Shown here: positions 7,872-15,695 of the stretch, in pieces
How positions within the stretch are numbered: position 1 is the stretch's first letter
How the letters are laid out: the number at the start of each line of letters is the position of its first letter
Origin: an uncultured Actinomycetes bacterium
GTDB lineage: Bacteria; Actinomycetota; Thermoleophilia; Solirubrobacterales; 70-9
Length of the DNA: 35,772 nt
Direction of reading: 5' to 3'
NCBI GenBank assembly: GCA_937907435.1
Contig: CALCIA010000021.1
Coordinates: 1-35,772, forward strand
Position numbers and translations under genes: made by a program
Notes under the pieces: model-generated
Told to the model about the DNA's origin: nothing
Databases searched by the model: none
Seen by the model: only the letters and a program-made list of their open reading frames with translations

Positions 7872-9803
7872 CTAGCCCCCGCCGCCCTTCGCTTTGTGGC
7901 TGCCCTTGTGCCTCGGCTTTGCCTTCACGCAGCGGATCTTGCCCTTGTGCTTCTCCTTGAGGAACCCCGCCTTGCACCGCAGTGGCTTCTTCGCCTTCCT
8001 CACTGCCGGTGCCGGCGTCGCGGGCGGGCTCGGGGTGTGAGCGCCGCCACCGTCGTTCCTCATCCTCGCGAAGTTGGCGACGACTTCCGCGCCTTCCCCG
8101 AGGGTGAAGGCGCACGGCCCGGTGCCCGAGCAGGCGCCCGACCAGCCGGTGAATTCCGAGCCGGAGTCGGCGACCGCAGTCAGCGTGATCGCCGTGCCTT
8201 CTTCGAAAAGGGCTTCGCAGGAGACGCCACAGATGATCCCAGCCGGAGCGCTCGACACCGTGCCCGTGCCGCCGCCCGTCTTGGTGACACTGAGGGTGCC
8301 GAGCCAGGGGACGACGATTTCGTTCGAGCTGAATTCGTATTCGGCGCCGGCGGAGTTGGTCACCACGACCGCGCACGAGATCGATTCGCCTTCGTCGGCG
8401 ATCCCGAGCCGGTAGGTGCTCGATTCGGCGCCTTCGATTTCTTCTTCGCCGCGGAACCAGACGTATTCGTAGGTGAGGATCCGCGGGTTGCCCATCCAGA
8501 AGCCTTTGCTGCAGCTGAGCGTTTCGCCGATCTTCCCGACCCCGCTCACGAACGGCGGCGTGATGTTCGTCGGCGGTTCTTCGGCGACCAGCGTGGCGTC
8601 GACCCCACCGCTCTGATGTCCCACGGTGACCGTCACCGATTCGGCTTCCGACCTGGTCGCCTTTTCGTCGAAGTACTGGGTGAAGTAGCCGTGGAGGGAA
8701 AAGCGCACCTTGTATGAGCCGGGCGCGAGGGAAAGGAATTCGTAAGTGCCGCTGCTGCTGTCGGGGTGGACGCATTCCTCGCTGCTCGTGCCGAGAGCAC
8801 AGACTTCGACTTCACCAAGGTACCCGTGACCGTCGTTCGTGGCGACGTGCCCCTTGATCGACCCGGCACTTTCAAGCGCGGCGTCGACACCGCGGACCCG
8901 CGTTTCGTGGAACGACACCTTCGTCGCCTGGGAAACTTCGGCGGCATCGTCGTAGTACTGCCTGACGTAGCCGTTGACTTCGAACCAGACGTTGTAGTTC
9001 CCGCCCGGAAATTGGAGGAAGTAATTCCCGTCTTCATCGGTGAACGTGCTGAGCGAGCAGAAGCCCCCTACGCCTTCGGAGGCGCAGACCCGGACGTTTT
9101 CGATCGGGTCGCCGGTGTCCCGAGCGGTGACGGTGCCGCTGAACCCGGGCTTCGCCTCGAGGTCAGCGCTCGCGATCGTGGCCGCGCCGGCCTGGACCGT
9201 GACCGGGATCGCCTTGAAGTATTCCGTCGCGCCGCCGCTGTACTTGGGCCAGTAGCCGGGCATGAAGAACCCGACGACGTACGAGCCGGGAACGAGGCTC
9301 ACGATCCGGTATCCGGATCCACCCACCACGTTCCCACAGGCGATTCTCGTCCCGTCCGTCTTATAGGCGCAGACCTCGCCGGACGACGGCGCTTCGCCTT
9401 CGCCGGTCAGCGTGCCTTCGATGCGGCCCGCAGCGACCAACGTCGTGTTCACCACAATCGCTTCGCCACTCCCGATCTGAAGCACTTCCGCTTCGGCGTA
9501 GGTCGCCTTTTCCGGCCAGTAACTCGCTACGTATTCCGGCCCACCCTGCGGTTCTTCGAAGTAGAGCTTGTAGGTGTCAGGTGCGATCGAGCTGAGCGTG
9601 TATTCGCCTTCTTCGTTGGCCTGGGCGCAAGTCACCTGTTCACTGCCCCTCACGTCGCGGACGCATGCCTGTGCGTGCGGGACCGGAGCGCCCCCGACCG
9701 CCGCCGTGATCTTTCCGCTGATCGAAGCCGCCAACGCACTCGCGGGAGCAATGCAGAACAGCAGAAAGCAGGCGAGGCCGACCGCCCAGAACCTCAATTT
9801 CAA
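7872..9803 (-). CDS. Large secreted repeat protein (CarboxypepD_reg-like and InlB-type repeats)
   Basis: 643 residues from TTG at 9803, chosen over TTG 9863 because GGAGG sits five bases upstream and the product then starts with a classical signal peptide (KLRFWAVGLACFLLFCIAPASALA). Four tandem carboxypeptidase-regulatory-like beta domains follow, each with a Cys pair about 7-12 residues apart (CVRDVRGSEQVTC, CAYKTDGTRIAC, CASEGVGGFC, CALGTSSEEC) and aromatic motifs such as YWPEKATYAEAE. An Ig-like domain (SCSKGF...SCAVVVTN), an InlB/Listeria-Bacteroides-type repeat (GTLSVTKTGGGTGTVSS...FTGWSGAC) and a Lys/His-rich tail complete it. Probably a cell-surface or matrix protein; no enzyme motif seen. 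Glu codons are mostly GAA. Confidence 0.85.
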   Translation of the reverse strand: MKLRFWAVGLACFLLFCIAPASALAASISGKITAAVGGAPVPHAQACVRDVRGSEQVTCAQANEEGEYTLSSIAPDTYKLYFEEPQGGPEYVASYWPEKATYAEAEVLQIGSGEAIVVNTTLVAAGRIEGTLTGEGEAPSSGEVCAYKTDGTRIACGNVVGGSGYRIVSLVPGSYVVGFFMPGYWPKYSGGATEYFKAIPVTVQAGAATIASADLEAKPGFSGTVTARDTGDPIENVRVCASEGVGGFCSLSTFTDEDGNYFLQFPGGNYNVWFEVNGYVRQYYDDAAEVSQATKVSFHETRVRGVDAALESAGSIKGHVATNDGHGYLGEVEVCALGTSSEECVHPDSSSGTYEFLSLAPGSYKVRFSLHGYFTQYFDEKATRSEAESVTVTVGHQSGGVDATLVAEEPPTNITPPFVSGVGKIGETLSCSKGFWMGNPRILTYEYVWFRGEEEIEGAESSTYRLGIADEGESISCAVVVTNSAGAEYEFSSNEIVVPWLGTLSVTKTGGGTGTVSSAPAGIICGVSCEALFEEGTAITLTAVADSGSEFTGWSGACSGTGPCAFTLGEGAEVVANFARMRNDGGGAHTPSPPATPAPAVRKAKKPLRCKAGFLKEKHKGKIRCVKAKPRHKGSHKAKGGGG

Positions 9804-9902
9804 CAGTGCCTCCGTGGATTGCTGGAACCGCGCGAGGCGGCCGAACGGGCCCAGAATACTCAAGTCCTCCAGATCTTCACCGACCCCGCCTCCTCGATGT
9901 CA

Positions 9903-9935
9903 GCGGTGACGAGGCGTTCGGCGGCTCGTCACCGC
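9903..9935. repeat. Small hairpin after the NERD gene
   Basis: 11-bp arms (9903-9913 and 9925-9935) around an 11-nt loop, located just past the NERD stop and upstream of the repeat-protein start. No T-run follows on either strand, so a terminator role is only possible. Confidence 0.4.
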
Positions 9936-9967
9936 CGAGCGGCGATGGCGTCGGCGATCTCGCGGCG

Positions 9968-10690
9968 TCATGCAGAAGGGAAGAGCTCGATGAGCGCCTC
10001 GGTCAGGACTTCGATTCGCTCGTCATTCAGCGGTCCGGGCCGGTGGAGGTGCTTCGAAAGCTTGCGCGGGTAGAACAGCGGGAGGCCGTCGATGGAAAGC
10101 GTCCGGAATAGCGGGATGCCACTCCCGCCAGCCTGCCCGTCCGGGTTGATGAAACAGAAGCACCCGCCGACCGGAACGTTCTGTTCGACCACAGCCAGTC
10201 CGGCGCGGACCGCCTCGACCTGCCGCCTCAGCCCATCGACGAGCTTCGTCTTGTCGCGGCCACGGATGACCAGCTTCGCGTGTCCGAAGAGCGGCCTGCG
10301 GACCTCGATCTTCCCTTTGCAGCGCTTGGCGTCGATCACGAAGACGCCGCTCGGCGCGATCGCGATGTGGTCGATGTTGGCGCGGGACCTCGGCATCCGT
10401 CGATCGTGGAGGACCACCACATCGGGGCAGGTCTTGGCGAGATGCGACGCGACGGCCTCCTCGCCGACCGCCCCATCCCTCCACGCCTTCTCCCGCTGGG
10501 GCTCGTCCTGGAGCCTCAATAAGAAGCCGCCCAGATGCGGATGATCTTCGCGGGTCTTCGCTTCGCGCCGGGACTTCCGCCTTTCGTGCTCTCGTCTCGC
10601 GCCGGCGCCCGGCGTACCCAGATCAAGATCTTCCGGTTTCCCTTCCACATCTGGGCTATCGGTACGCGGCGCGACAACTGAAGTCGTCAT
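9968..10690 (-). CDS. NERD-domain (nuclease-related) protein
   Basis: 240 residues from ATG 10690. A charged N-terminal region (about 1-70) precedes the NERD domain: GAVGEEAVASHL, then RANIDHIAIAPSGVFVIDAKRCKGKIEV, giving the restriction-endonuclease-like D...(D/E)xK active-site arrangement (Asp107, Asp120, Lys122). NERD proteins are predicted nucleases or DNA-processing factors found in mobile and defence contexts. The ATG overlaps the stop of the integrase remnant (ATGA), so it was probably translated by coupling to that gene and may now be poorly expressed. Target and function unknown. Confidence 0.8.
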   Translation of the reverse strand: MTTSVVAPRTDSPDVEGKPEDLDLGTPGAGARREHERRKSRREAKTREDHPHLGGFLLRLQDEPQREKAWRDGAVGEEAVASHLAKTCPDVVVLHDRRMPRSRANIDHIAIAPSGVFVIDAKRCKGKIEVRRPLFGHAKLVIRGRDKTKLVDGLRRQVEAVRAGLAVVEQNVPVGGCFCFINPDGQAGGSGIPLFRTLSIDGLPLFYPRKLSKHLHRPGPLNDERIEVLTEALIELFPSA

Positions 10691-11282
10691 GACCTCGGGA
10701 ACTCCAACCCGCCCCCGACGCCGGCATCCAGCAGGTGAACGTAGGTCCGCAAGGTGAAGCCGGGGTCGGCGTGGCCGAGCCACTCCTGAACCTGCTTGAT
10801 GTTCCGGCCGTCGTCAAAGAGGAGCGAGGCGCAGGTATGCCGGAACGTGTGGAAGGTGACGGTGGGGCGCACCTTGATTTTCTCCTTGCCGTTCTTGCCG
10901 ACGCCCCTCTCCTCGATCTTCAGCCCTGCCGCGATCGACGCGGGGGTCAGCACGCGTTCGGCCACCTTCCCTCGGATCAACTCGGTGCCGGTGCTCGAAG
11001 CGAAGACCGGCGTCCTCGGACCCTGCGAGCTGTCGCGGCGGTAGGTCGTCAGTCGGGCGGGGATCCCACCGTCCAGGGGATGTCACGCCTGGCGGCCCCG
11101 CTCTTCAGCTTGCGGCGCTTGCCTCGGTAGAACTGTTCTCGGACCTCGACCCTCAGGGTCTCGCCCAGGCGCAGTTGCTCCCAGCGCAGCCCGAACGCCT
11201 CCGAGATCCGCAGGCCGGTGACCGTGAGGAATTCGAAGAAGAGGGTCCAGTCCTCGGGGATCGACTCCATCAGGCGGGCCGA
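10687..11282 (-). pseudogene. Tyrosine recombinase/integrase remnant (catalytic half, frameshifted)
   Basis: Two frames together rebuild the catalytic domain of a phage-type integrase. 11282 down to about 11070 gives MESIPEDWTLFFEFLTVTGLRISEAFGL (first catalytic Arg) and KSGAARRDIP. After a shift near 11062-11072, the other frame gives IPARLTTYRR...HTFRHTCASLL, WLGHADPGFTLRTYVHLL, supplying the second Arg, the histidines and the Tyr. The N-terminal arm and core-binding domains are missing: a stop codon lies just upstream at 11283-11285. The gene is therefore truncated and frameshifted. It is a different integrase from the one at 16583-17687 and marks an older integration. Confidence 0.85.
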
Positions 11283-11920
11283 TCAGCTTTGGCTCGCCTC
11301 CCGCCTAGACGCACCCGGGAGCGGAAGCTGACTGGACGACCGGTAGGCGGACGCCAACAGATCGGGTGGCGGCCTTGACGAACTCAACGCGGCCAAGCCC
11401 AACCTCAAGAATCGCTTGGTTGATTGCGTTGCGACGATCTTCCGACGCGACAGCCGAGGCCTGCTCGACCTGATCGGCCTCATAAGCGACCCGAAGAACC
11501 GAGGAGCCGATGTCTCGGCAGATATTCGCTAGCTCGTGGTCCGAGCCAATTCGAATTTCTAGCCGTCCTTGCTGCGCCGTCAGATCTTCGTACGCGTTTC
11601 AAGTTGAAACCGATGTTCGGGTATGAGCGGAAACGTCTGACCCTCAACCCCTCGCGGTCAGGACCACTGCGGTGATCGAGCCGGCCGCTGCCAAACCCGA
11701 AACGACAAGACTGACTTCGGTGGCGTGAATGGCGCCGAGCACGTCAGGAATGCTCTTCGATACGGCGGATGAATACGAATCGTCGAGACAGGCGGCTCGC
11801 CTGGCCCTAACCCCGATCGTGTCGCTCTTACTGGACACGCCGCTCGGGTCGATCGCTTGAGACCTTGACCTCGCTACATAGATCCTGCCTCACCATGACC
11901 CAGGCCTTGACCCGAGAACG
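11283..11920. other. Decayed spacer left of the att site; two weak ORFs
   Basis: No convincing complete gene. The plus frame 11347-11534 (ends ...LLDLIGLISDPKNRGADVSADIR) reads like a helical protein tail but has no start codon. The minus frame 11838-11644 (64 aa, GTG start) ends in a hydrophobic stretch (VSLVVSGLAAAGSITAVVL) and could be a small membrane peptide. Both may be debris from the older element whose integrase remnant lies to the left. Confidence 0.35.
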
Positions 11921-11944
11921 AAAAACGCCGCCTCTCGGGCGGCG
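11921..11944 (-). terminator. Rho-independent terminator (original tRNA-Glu terminator)
   Basis: Read on the minus strand: a 7-bp GC stem (cgccgcc/ggcggcg) with 5-nt loop followed by TTTTT. It lies 20 bases beyond the 3' end of the tRNA-Glu fragment at 11965-12009 and on the same strand, where a tRNA-Glu terminator would be before insertion of the element. Confidence 0.75.
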
Positions 11945-11964
11945 CATTGGCTCTGCATCTGAAG

Positions 11965-12009
11965 TACCGCTACGGGGATTCGAACCCCGGTTTCCGGACT
12001 GAGAATCCG
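11965..12009 (-). repeat. attL: duplicated 3' part of tRNA-Glu
   Basis: 45 bases identical to 17766-17810, covering the tRNA-Glu(CTC) sequence from the anticodon loop to the discriminator base. The 5' half of the tRNA is absent here, so this is an attachment-site remnant, not a tRNA gene. It forms the left border of the element. Confidence 0.93.
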
Positions 12010-12236
12010 CATGGCTCCGTGTTGGGCCGTACTGAGACGTCCAGCTCATGGCCCTAGCAAGCCAAATCCGCGGCTAGTCCCTCTCGCCCCGTCCGCCCGA
12101 ATCCGACCTGTCTGACGGCGTTCGTTTGCAATCCGTTTGCATTCATGTCTTCTTCCGGGGTTCGGGCACCGGATCGCGATGCTCTGCCCAAACGTTGGGC
12201 TCGTCGGTGCGAAATCCCAGGGTCCTCATCCTAGGT
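12010..12236. other. Left-end arm region of the element
   Basis: No gene supported. The segment contains the arm-type repeat at 12123-12141 and leads to the start of the PBECR-like gene. An in-frame extension of that gene begins at 12126 inside the repeat, but this stretch does not look like protein. Confidence 0.5.
12123..12141 (+). repeat. Arm-type site, left copy
   Basis: cgtttgcaatccgtttgca: two direct copies of cgtttgca at 11-bp period, about one helical turn. Identical to 17695-17713 in the same orientation. Position just inside attL fits an integrase arm-binding site. Confidence 0.65.
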
Positions 12237-12623
12237 ATGCCGTTGCAGAATACTCCGGAAATGCTTAGGATCGCGAGCGGTATGGTTCTGAGGCGCAAGC
12301 TCCCGGATGGGATCATCGAGCAGATGAAGGATCGTCGTGGGCGCGTCGTCAATCTGCCAGAGACGGCGATGCGGCATATCGCCCGTCGCCATCCGGAGAT
12401 GGACGGATGCCAGATGGCGATCAAGGCTGCGGTCGAATCCGCCAGGGACCGATGTCAAGGAAAGAAGAACGGCAAGCTGGTCGATGGTCGAGAGATCCTG
12501 TATGCGCAGGAGCTCGGACCGGCCGCTTGGCTGGCTGTGGTAGTAGCGTATGTGGACGACATGGGTACCGTGATCACGGCATACGCGGATCGGCACGGGC
12601 CCAGAGAGGGGGATCGCATATGA
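12237..12623 (+). CDS. PBECR-like nuclease, putative toxin
   Basis: 128 residues from ATG 12237 (ATG 12282 is an alternative; neither has a strong RBS). The core LPETAMRHIARRHPEMDG...ILYAQELGPAAWLAVVVAYVDDMGTVITAYADRHGP resembles the small Barnase-EndoU-ColicinE5/D-RelE-like (PBECR/DUF4258-type) nucleases. The HxxxRHPE segment and the VVVAY...GTVITAY strand pair are typical. Its stop overlaps the next gene's ATG (ATGA), so toxin and DUF2283 partner are translated together. Family resemblance is from memory and the catalytic residues are not assigned with certainty. RNA cleavage controlled by the partner is inference. Confidence 0.65.
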   Translation: MPLQNTPEMLRIASGMVLRRKLPDGIIEQMKDRRGRVVNLPETAMRHIARRHPEMDGCQMAIKAAVESARDRCQGKKNGKLVDGREILYAQELGPAAWLAVVVAYVDDMGTVITAYADRHGPREGDRI

Positions 12624-12904
12624 GCAACGTTACGATTGGTCAATGGGTCTTCGATGATGTCGATTACGACGGAGACGCGGACGTTCTCTACCTGAGCATC
12701 GGACAGCCTCGACGGGGCTACGGGCAGGAGAGCCCGGAGGGTCATGTCTGGCGGTTCGATGGCGATGGCAACTTCTGCGGCCTGACGCTCATCGGGGTTC
12801 GGGATTTGATCGATGCTGGCGAGGTAACGATTACGGTCCCGATGCCGCCCCAACCCGAGCTTTTGGATCGGAAGTCGCTGAATCGCGTGCTGGTCGGCGC
12901 CTAG
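12620..12904 (+). CDS. DUF2283-family protein, putative antitoxin
   Basis: 94 residues. The DUF2283 hallmark is clear: VDYDGDADVLYLSIGQPRRGYGQ...PEGHVWRFDGDGNFCGLTLIGVRDLI, a small beta domain. The ATG at 12620 overlaps the upstream stop by four bases, with GAGAGGGGGA as RBS. DUF2283 proteins commonly sit next to small RelE/DUF4258-like proteins and are regarded as antitoxins, so a toxin-antitoxin role is the best guess. No DNA-binding domain is visible. Confidence 0.75.
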   Translation: MSNVTIGQWVFDDVDYDGDADVLYLSIGQPRRGYGQESPEGHVWRFDGDGNFCGLTLIGVRDLIDAGEVTITVPMPPQPELLDRKSLNRVLVGA

Positions 12905-13090
12905 CGTCCTCGCCTGCGTTCCCGAGGTGAAGCTCTCCCCACGCTGGCCCCTTCGCCGCGAGTAGCCGAGCCCCATAGGGTCCGGCACCCCGGCCGGGGT
13001 CAGGAGCGCGAACAGCTTGCGCCCCTGCTCCCGACCGAAGCGCGACTCGGTCCCGTCCTTGCGGGTAACGGTCGCGTACTCGACGATCAC
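12905..13090 (-). pseudogene. Possible gene remnant after the winged-helix operon
   Basis: From GTG 13090 the minus strand reads IVEYATVTRKDGTESRFGREQGRKLF... and stays open past 12905 into the antisense of the DUF2283 gene. The first ~60 codons look protein-like, the rest does not. This suggests a gene whose 3' end was lost at a rearrangement point near 12904. No family recognised. Confidence 0.3.
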
Positions 13091-13147
13091 GTCTGCTCCA
13101 TGAACTCGCGGAGTCGACAACCGCCAGGTGCCGCCGGGCGGCGGTCC

Positions 13148-13264
13148 CTACGATCGACGACCAGTGCTGGGCGGACTGCACCCGACGCGGTAACGGAGCA
13201 GCTGCGCGATGTCGGCCGCGGCGGCGTGGTCGGCCTCGAGCAACTGCTCGGCGGGGATCGTCAT
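13148..13264 (-). CDS. Micro-ORF, 38 aa, coupled to winged-helix gene
   Basis: Begins MTIPAEQLLEADHAAAADIAQLL and ends at TAG 13148. The ATG overlaps the TGA of the preceding winged-helix gene by four bases, with AGGAAG upstream. The first 25 residues form a good amphipathic helix; the last dozen look like out-of-frame sequence. A one-base shift near RYRVG would extend the frame to a TGA that overlaps the GTG at 13090. It may therefore be the intact start of a frameshifted longer gene. Function unknown. Confidence 0.45.
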   Translation of the reverse strand: MTIPAEQLLEADHAAAADIAQLLRYRVGCSPPSTGRRS

Positions 13265-13566
13265 GCTCTTCCTTTCAACTCGTCCGCGAGGAGGCCCGCG
13301 AACCGAGCCGCAAGGTCCGTCGGCCCGTAGACGTGGATCGTCCCGCCCATTCGACTGTCGGTTTCGGTGAGCTCGATCAGTCCTCCGGCCTCGAGGGCCT
13401 TGATATTCGGGTAGACCCGCTTGAAGGCCTCGCCGAAGATTTCGGAGAGTTCCTTCGGACTCCCGGCGCGCTCGACGAGCAGGTAGGCCAACAACTTCCG
13501 CCGCAGCGGGTTCGTAAGAGCCCTATAGGTGTGGGTGTACCGCTCGGTAACCCTCCCGGCCGACAT
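13261..13566 (-). CDS. Winged-helix (ArsR-like) transcriptional regulator 2
   Basis: 101 residues from ATG 13566, which overlaps the upstream gene's stop (TGATG). The winged helix spans ALTNPLRRKLLAYLLVERAGSPKELSEIFGEAFKRVYPNIKALEAGGLIELTETD, with recognition helix around KRVYPNIKALE and wing SRMGGTIHVYGPTD. It lacks the metal-binding Cys pairs of metal-sensing ArsR proteins. It is the third gene of a coupled minus-strand operon with a second winged-helix protein; the two may form a heterodimer or antagonistic pair (inference). Confidence 0.75.
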   Translation of the reverse strand: MSAGRVTERYTHTYRALTNPLRRKLLAYLLVERAGSPKELSEIFGEAFKRVYPNIKALEAGGLIELTETDSRMGGTIHVYGPTDLAARFAGLLADELKGRA

Positions 13567-14093
13567 CAACTTGCCTCCGTCAACTTTCGACCAGTCGACG
13601 CGAGAAGCTCTACTAGAGCCGGGTAGGAATCGGCGCCGTGCTGCCGCACCTGCGCCGCCATCTGGTCGAGGGCCGATTCGGGTTGGGCGAGGTTCCCTTC
13701 GCCGTCGAGAAACCGATCCCCCTCATCCGTGAGGCCGAGGATGCTCTTGGTGGCGCCGCGGATCAGCTCGACATCGACGACTTCGAGTAGGCCGGCGTCC
13801 TTCAGGAAACCGCAGTGATAGATGACGTTCGACAATCTGTCATTGGCGAGAGCGGCCACTTCGACGCACTCGATTTCGAAAAGATCCTTCGCCGAGGCCG
13901 TTAGTCGCCTGTCATTCGCGAAGGCGGCCAGGATCGCCCGGCGGAGCGGCTGGGCCATCACCATGCTCCGTTGCTTTCGTTCCGAGGACCGCCGAGACTC
14001 CCGCATCGCAGTTGGCTCGATCGGCAGCGGCTCGAGAGGGGGTGCCCCGATCCGTCGGCCTTTCCTGTCGTACGACGCGGCCGTCGTCGGCAT
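13566..14093 (-). CDS. Winged-helix (ArsR-like) transcriptional regulator 1
   Basis: 175 residues. After a charged N-terminal segment, MAQPLRRAILAAFANDRRLTASAKDLFE...LSNVIYHCGFLKDAGLLEVVDVELIRGATKSILGLTDEG is a winged helix of the type common in Thermoleophilia (usually LSxVxYHxRxLxxAGLLELV). The helical C-terminus may dimerise. The ATG at 14093 abuts the previous stop (TGA-ATG) with GGAGG eleven bases upstream; an internal Met 29 codons later is an alternative start. Part of the coupled operon 14516-13148. Confidence 0.75.
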   Translation of the reverse strand: MPTTAASYDRKGRRIGAPPLEPLPIEPTAMRESRRSSERKQRSMVMAQPLRRAILAAFANDRRLTASAKDLFEIECVEVAALANDRLSNVIYHCGFLKDAGLLEVVDVELIRGATKSILGLTDEGDRFLDGEGNLAQPESALDQMAAQVRQHGADSYPALVELLASTGRKLTEAS

Positions 14094-14516
14094 TCAGGAC
14101 ACCGCCTCCGCGAAGATCCCGTCAAGGACGAACTGAAGGTAAGCGTCGCGGGGCGACGTCTCGATGTTCGATTCGACCGTCGCGCGGCCAGCCTCCATAC
14201 TCTCGCGGATTTCTTGGCGCAGCCTGGCAAGCCAAGTCATCGCTCTCTCGGTGAGCCAGATCTCGTCGGCTTCGGCCACAGGATCCCGCTTGCCCTCAAA
14301 GTCGGCAAAGCTGATCTCGGTTGCCGAGCAGGCGCCGTAGACCTCAGCGGCGGCGAGCATGCGGTCAAAGATCGGCTGGTCCTCTGGGAACTTCGCGTGC
14401 TCCTCCGCCTCGGACTTCAGGACTGCGTGGGCTTCGTCACGAAGGACGATCATTTCGCCCTCGCTCAACCTGCGCGGTGTCATCCCCACCGCGCTCTTCT
14501 GCGTCATCGTTGCCAT
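14094..14516 (-). CDS. Unknown helical protein, first gene of winged-helix operon
   Basis: 140 residues from ATG 14516 with GAGGAGGA seven bases upstream. Almost entirely alpha-helical and acidic (MTPRRLSEGEMIVLRDEAHAVLKSEAEEHAKFPED..., ending RDAYLQFVLDGIFAEAVS). No cysteine motif, signal peptide or known domain recognised. It is followed directly by two winged-helix genes and a micro-ORF, all overlapping or abutting, so it is probably a functional partner of those regulators. It is cargo of the integrated element. Confidence 0.7.
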   Translation of the reverse strand: MATMTQKSAVGMTPRRLSEGEMIVLRDEAHAVLKSEAEEHAKFPEDQPIFDRMLAAAEVYGACSATEISFADFEGKRDPVAEADEIWLTERAMTWLARLRQEIRESMEAGRATVESNIETSPRDAYLQFVLDGIFAEAVS

Positions 14517-14653
14517 ATGTCGTCCTCCTCGTTCGTCAAGAGGCCGCCACGACACGTAGGCTCCGTATGCGGCTGGCCTAGTTCCACCTTTGCCAGTCGC
14601 CACGGGGCCGGACGTTCCTGCGTCGCGGCCCCATATGTCTTTTCTGGGGCGGG

Positions 14654-14683
14654 AGCATATGCATCGGGAACGTCGGTGGTCAA
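14654..14683 (-). promoter_or_regulatory. Putative promoter for the winged-helix operon
   Basis: On the minus strand: TTGACC (+14678-14683), 18-base spacer, TATGCT (+14654-14659), about 140 bases upstream of the ATG at 14516. The remaining spacer 14517-14883 shows no gene. Confidence 0.4.
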
Positions 14684-14883
14684 GCCGGCCCCCGCTCAAC
14701 GCGTTGAGCAGCGCGCTGCGAGGAAGCAGGCGCGACGAGGGCCGGACGGCCCTAGGCGGAGAGCCGGGCCGCCCGGAGCCCCCGGCGGATGGCAAAGGGG
14801 CCGGTGGGAAGACCAATGGCGCACGCAATAAGTTTCCTTCTGGTACCTTCTCGGCGCTTTGGAGGCGTCGGAAAGGGTAGGCG

Positions 14884-15174
14884 ATGGGACGGTGGTTCAG
14901 GATTTTGAGCGGGCTCTTGGTGGTGGGAACCCTTATCGCGGGGTTGGCCGGCTGCGGCGAAACCACCGCCTGCCAGGAAGCTGAAGAAAAAGGCCACGGC
15001 ACGCATGCGTGCTTTGTCGAAAACCGACAGGCCGAACATGAACTGCAGACCACCGAAGAACACCTCCATCGACTCGAGGGGGAATCGAAGGCGGAAGAAA
15101 TCGCGGGTGAAAAACGTGAATTCCGCGAAGGCTGGGAAGAAGCCGAAAGAGAACAGGAATTCTGGGGCGAATAG
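14884..15174 (+). CDS. Small lipoprotein with charged coiled-coil
   Basis: 96 residues. An N-terminal lipoprotein signal (ILSGLLVVGTLIAGLAGC) has its lipobox Cys at residue 24, then ETTACQE...THACFVEN, two cysteines likely disulfide-bonded. A highly charged Glu/Lys helix follows (ELQTTEEHLHRLEGESKAEEIAGEKREFREGWEEAERE). A GGTAGG-like RBS precedes the ATG. Glu codons are mostly GAA, the exported-protein pattern of this window. Probably membrane-anchored outside the cytoplasm; function unknown. It is divergent from the winged-helix operon. Confidence 0.7.
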   Translation: MGRWFRILSGLLVVGTLIAGLAGCGETTACQEAEEKGHGTHACFVENRQAEHELQTTEEHLHRLEGESKAEEIAGEKREFREGWEEAEREQEFWGE

Positions 15175-15255
15175 TGCGGAAGCCTTCGGGATCAAGCTGG
15201 GCTTTGTCGGATACGATGTCGTCCGCTCTGACAGGCGACGAAACGGGAGGCGAGG

Positions 15256-15675
15256 ATGCCGAGAAAGCACGGGCTCGGCGGCGGCAACGGGAAAGTCGTG
15301 GAATACGAGGACGGCTCCGCCGGCTACATCCCGACGATGTCGTTCACGCAGGCATTCCGGGTCCAGATCGCGGACGTGACCGGCTTCTCGGTGACGAAGT
15401 CGGGCAAGATGCTCACCAGACAGTTCAACGTGCTCGGGAACGGGACCCTGCTGGGCACCGCGGAAGTCAACCACGGAACCGCCGAGGTGATCGAAAACTG
15501 GTTCCGCTCTCATCCAGAATTCGGCGCCAACCAACCGGCACCCGCCAACGGAGCAGCGCCGTCTTCCCCAGCCAGCGTCGCCGACGAGATCGCGAAGCTC
15601 GGAGAACTCCGCTCACAGGGGTTGCTGACCGAGGACGAGTTCGCGACGCAGAAGGCAAAGCTGCTCGCCGGCTAG
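15256..15675 (+). CDS. PH-like plus SHOCT domain protein
   Basis: 139 residues, ATG with GGGAGGCGAGG upstream. The N-terminal ~90 residues (KVVEYEDGSAGYIPTMSFTQAFRVQIADVTGFSVTKSG...AEVIENWFRSH) look like a small PH-like beta domain. A Pro/Ala linker leads to a C-terminal SHOCT motif (DEIAKLGELRSQGLLTEDEFATQKAKLLAG). SHOCT is an oligomerisation motif often joined to membrane or PH-like domains in actinobacteria. The DUF2510-DUF4190 gene follows after 20 bases, probably in the same transcript. Precise role unknown. Confidence 0.8.
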   Translation: MPRKHGLGGGNGKVVEYEDGSAGYIPTMSFTQAFRVQIADVTGFSVTKSGKMLTRQFNVLGNGTLLGTAEVNHGTAEVIENWFRSHPEFGANQPAPANGAAPSSPASVADEIAKLGELRSQGLLTEDEFATQKAKLLAG

Positions 15676-15695
15676 AGATCGCGGGCGAAAGAGAT

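Noticed and set aside
9803..9863. TTG 9863 as start of the secreted repeat protein
   Set aside because: Its GGAGG is only two bases away and the extra 20 residues would bury the signal peptide. TTG 9803 has correct spacing.
11965..12009. Second tRNA-Glu gene
   Set aside because: Only the 3' half is present; the 5' acceptor and D arm are missing. It is an att remnant.
12455..13120. 221-aa minus-strand protein
   Set aside because: Only the part between 12905 and 13090 is plausibly coding; the rest is antisense to the DUF2283 and PBECR-like genes.
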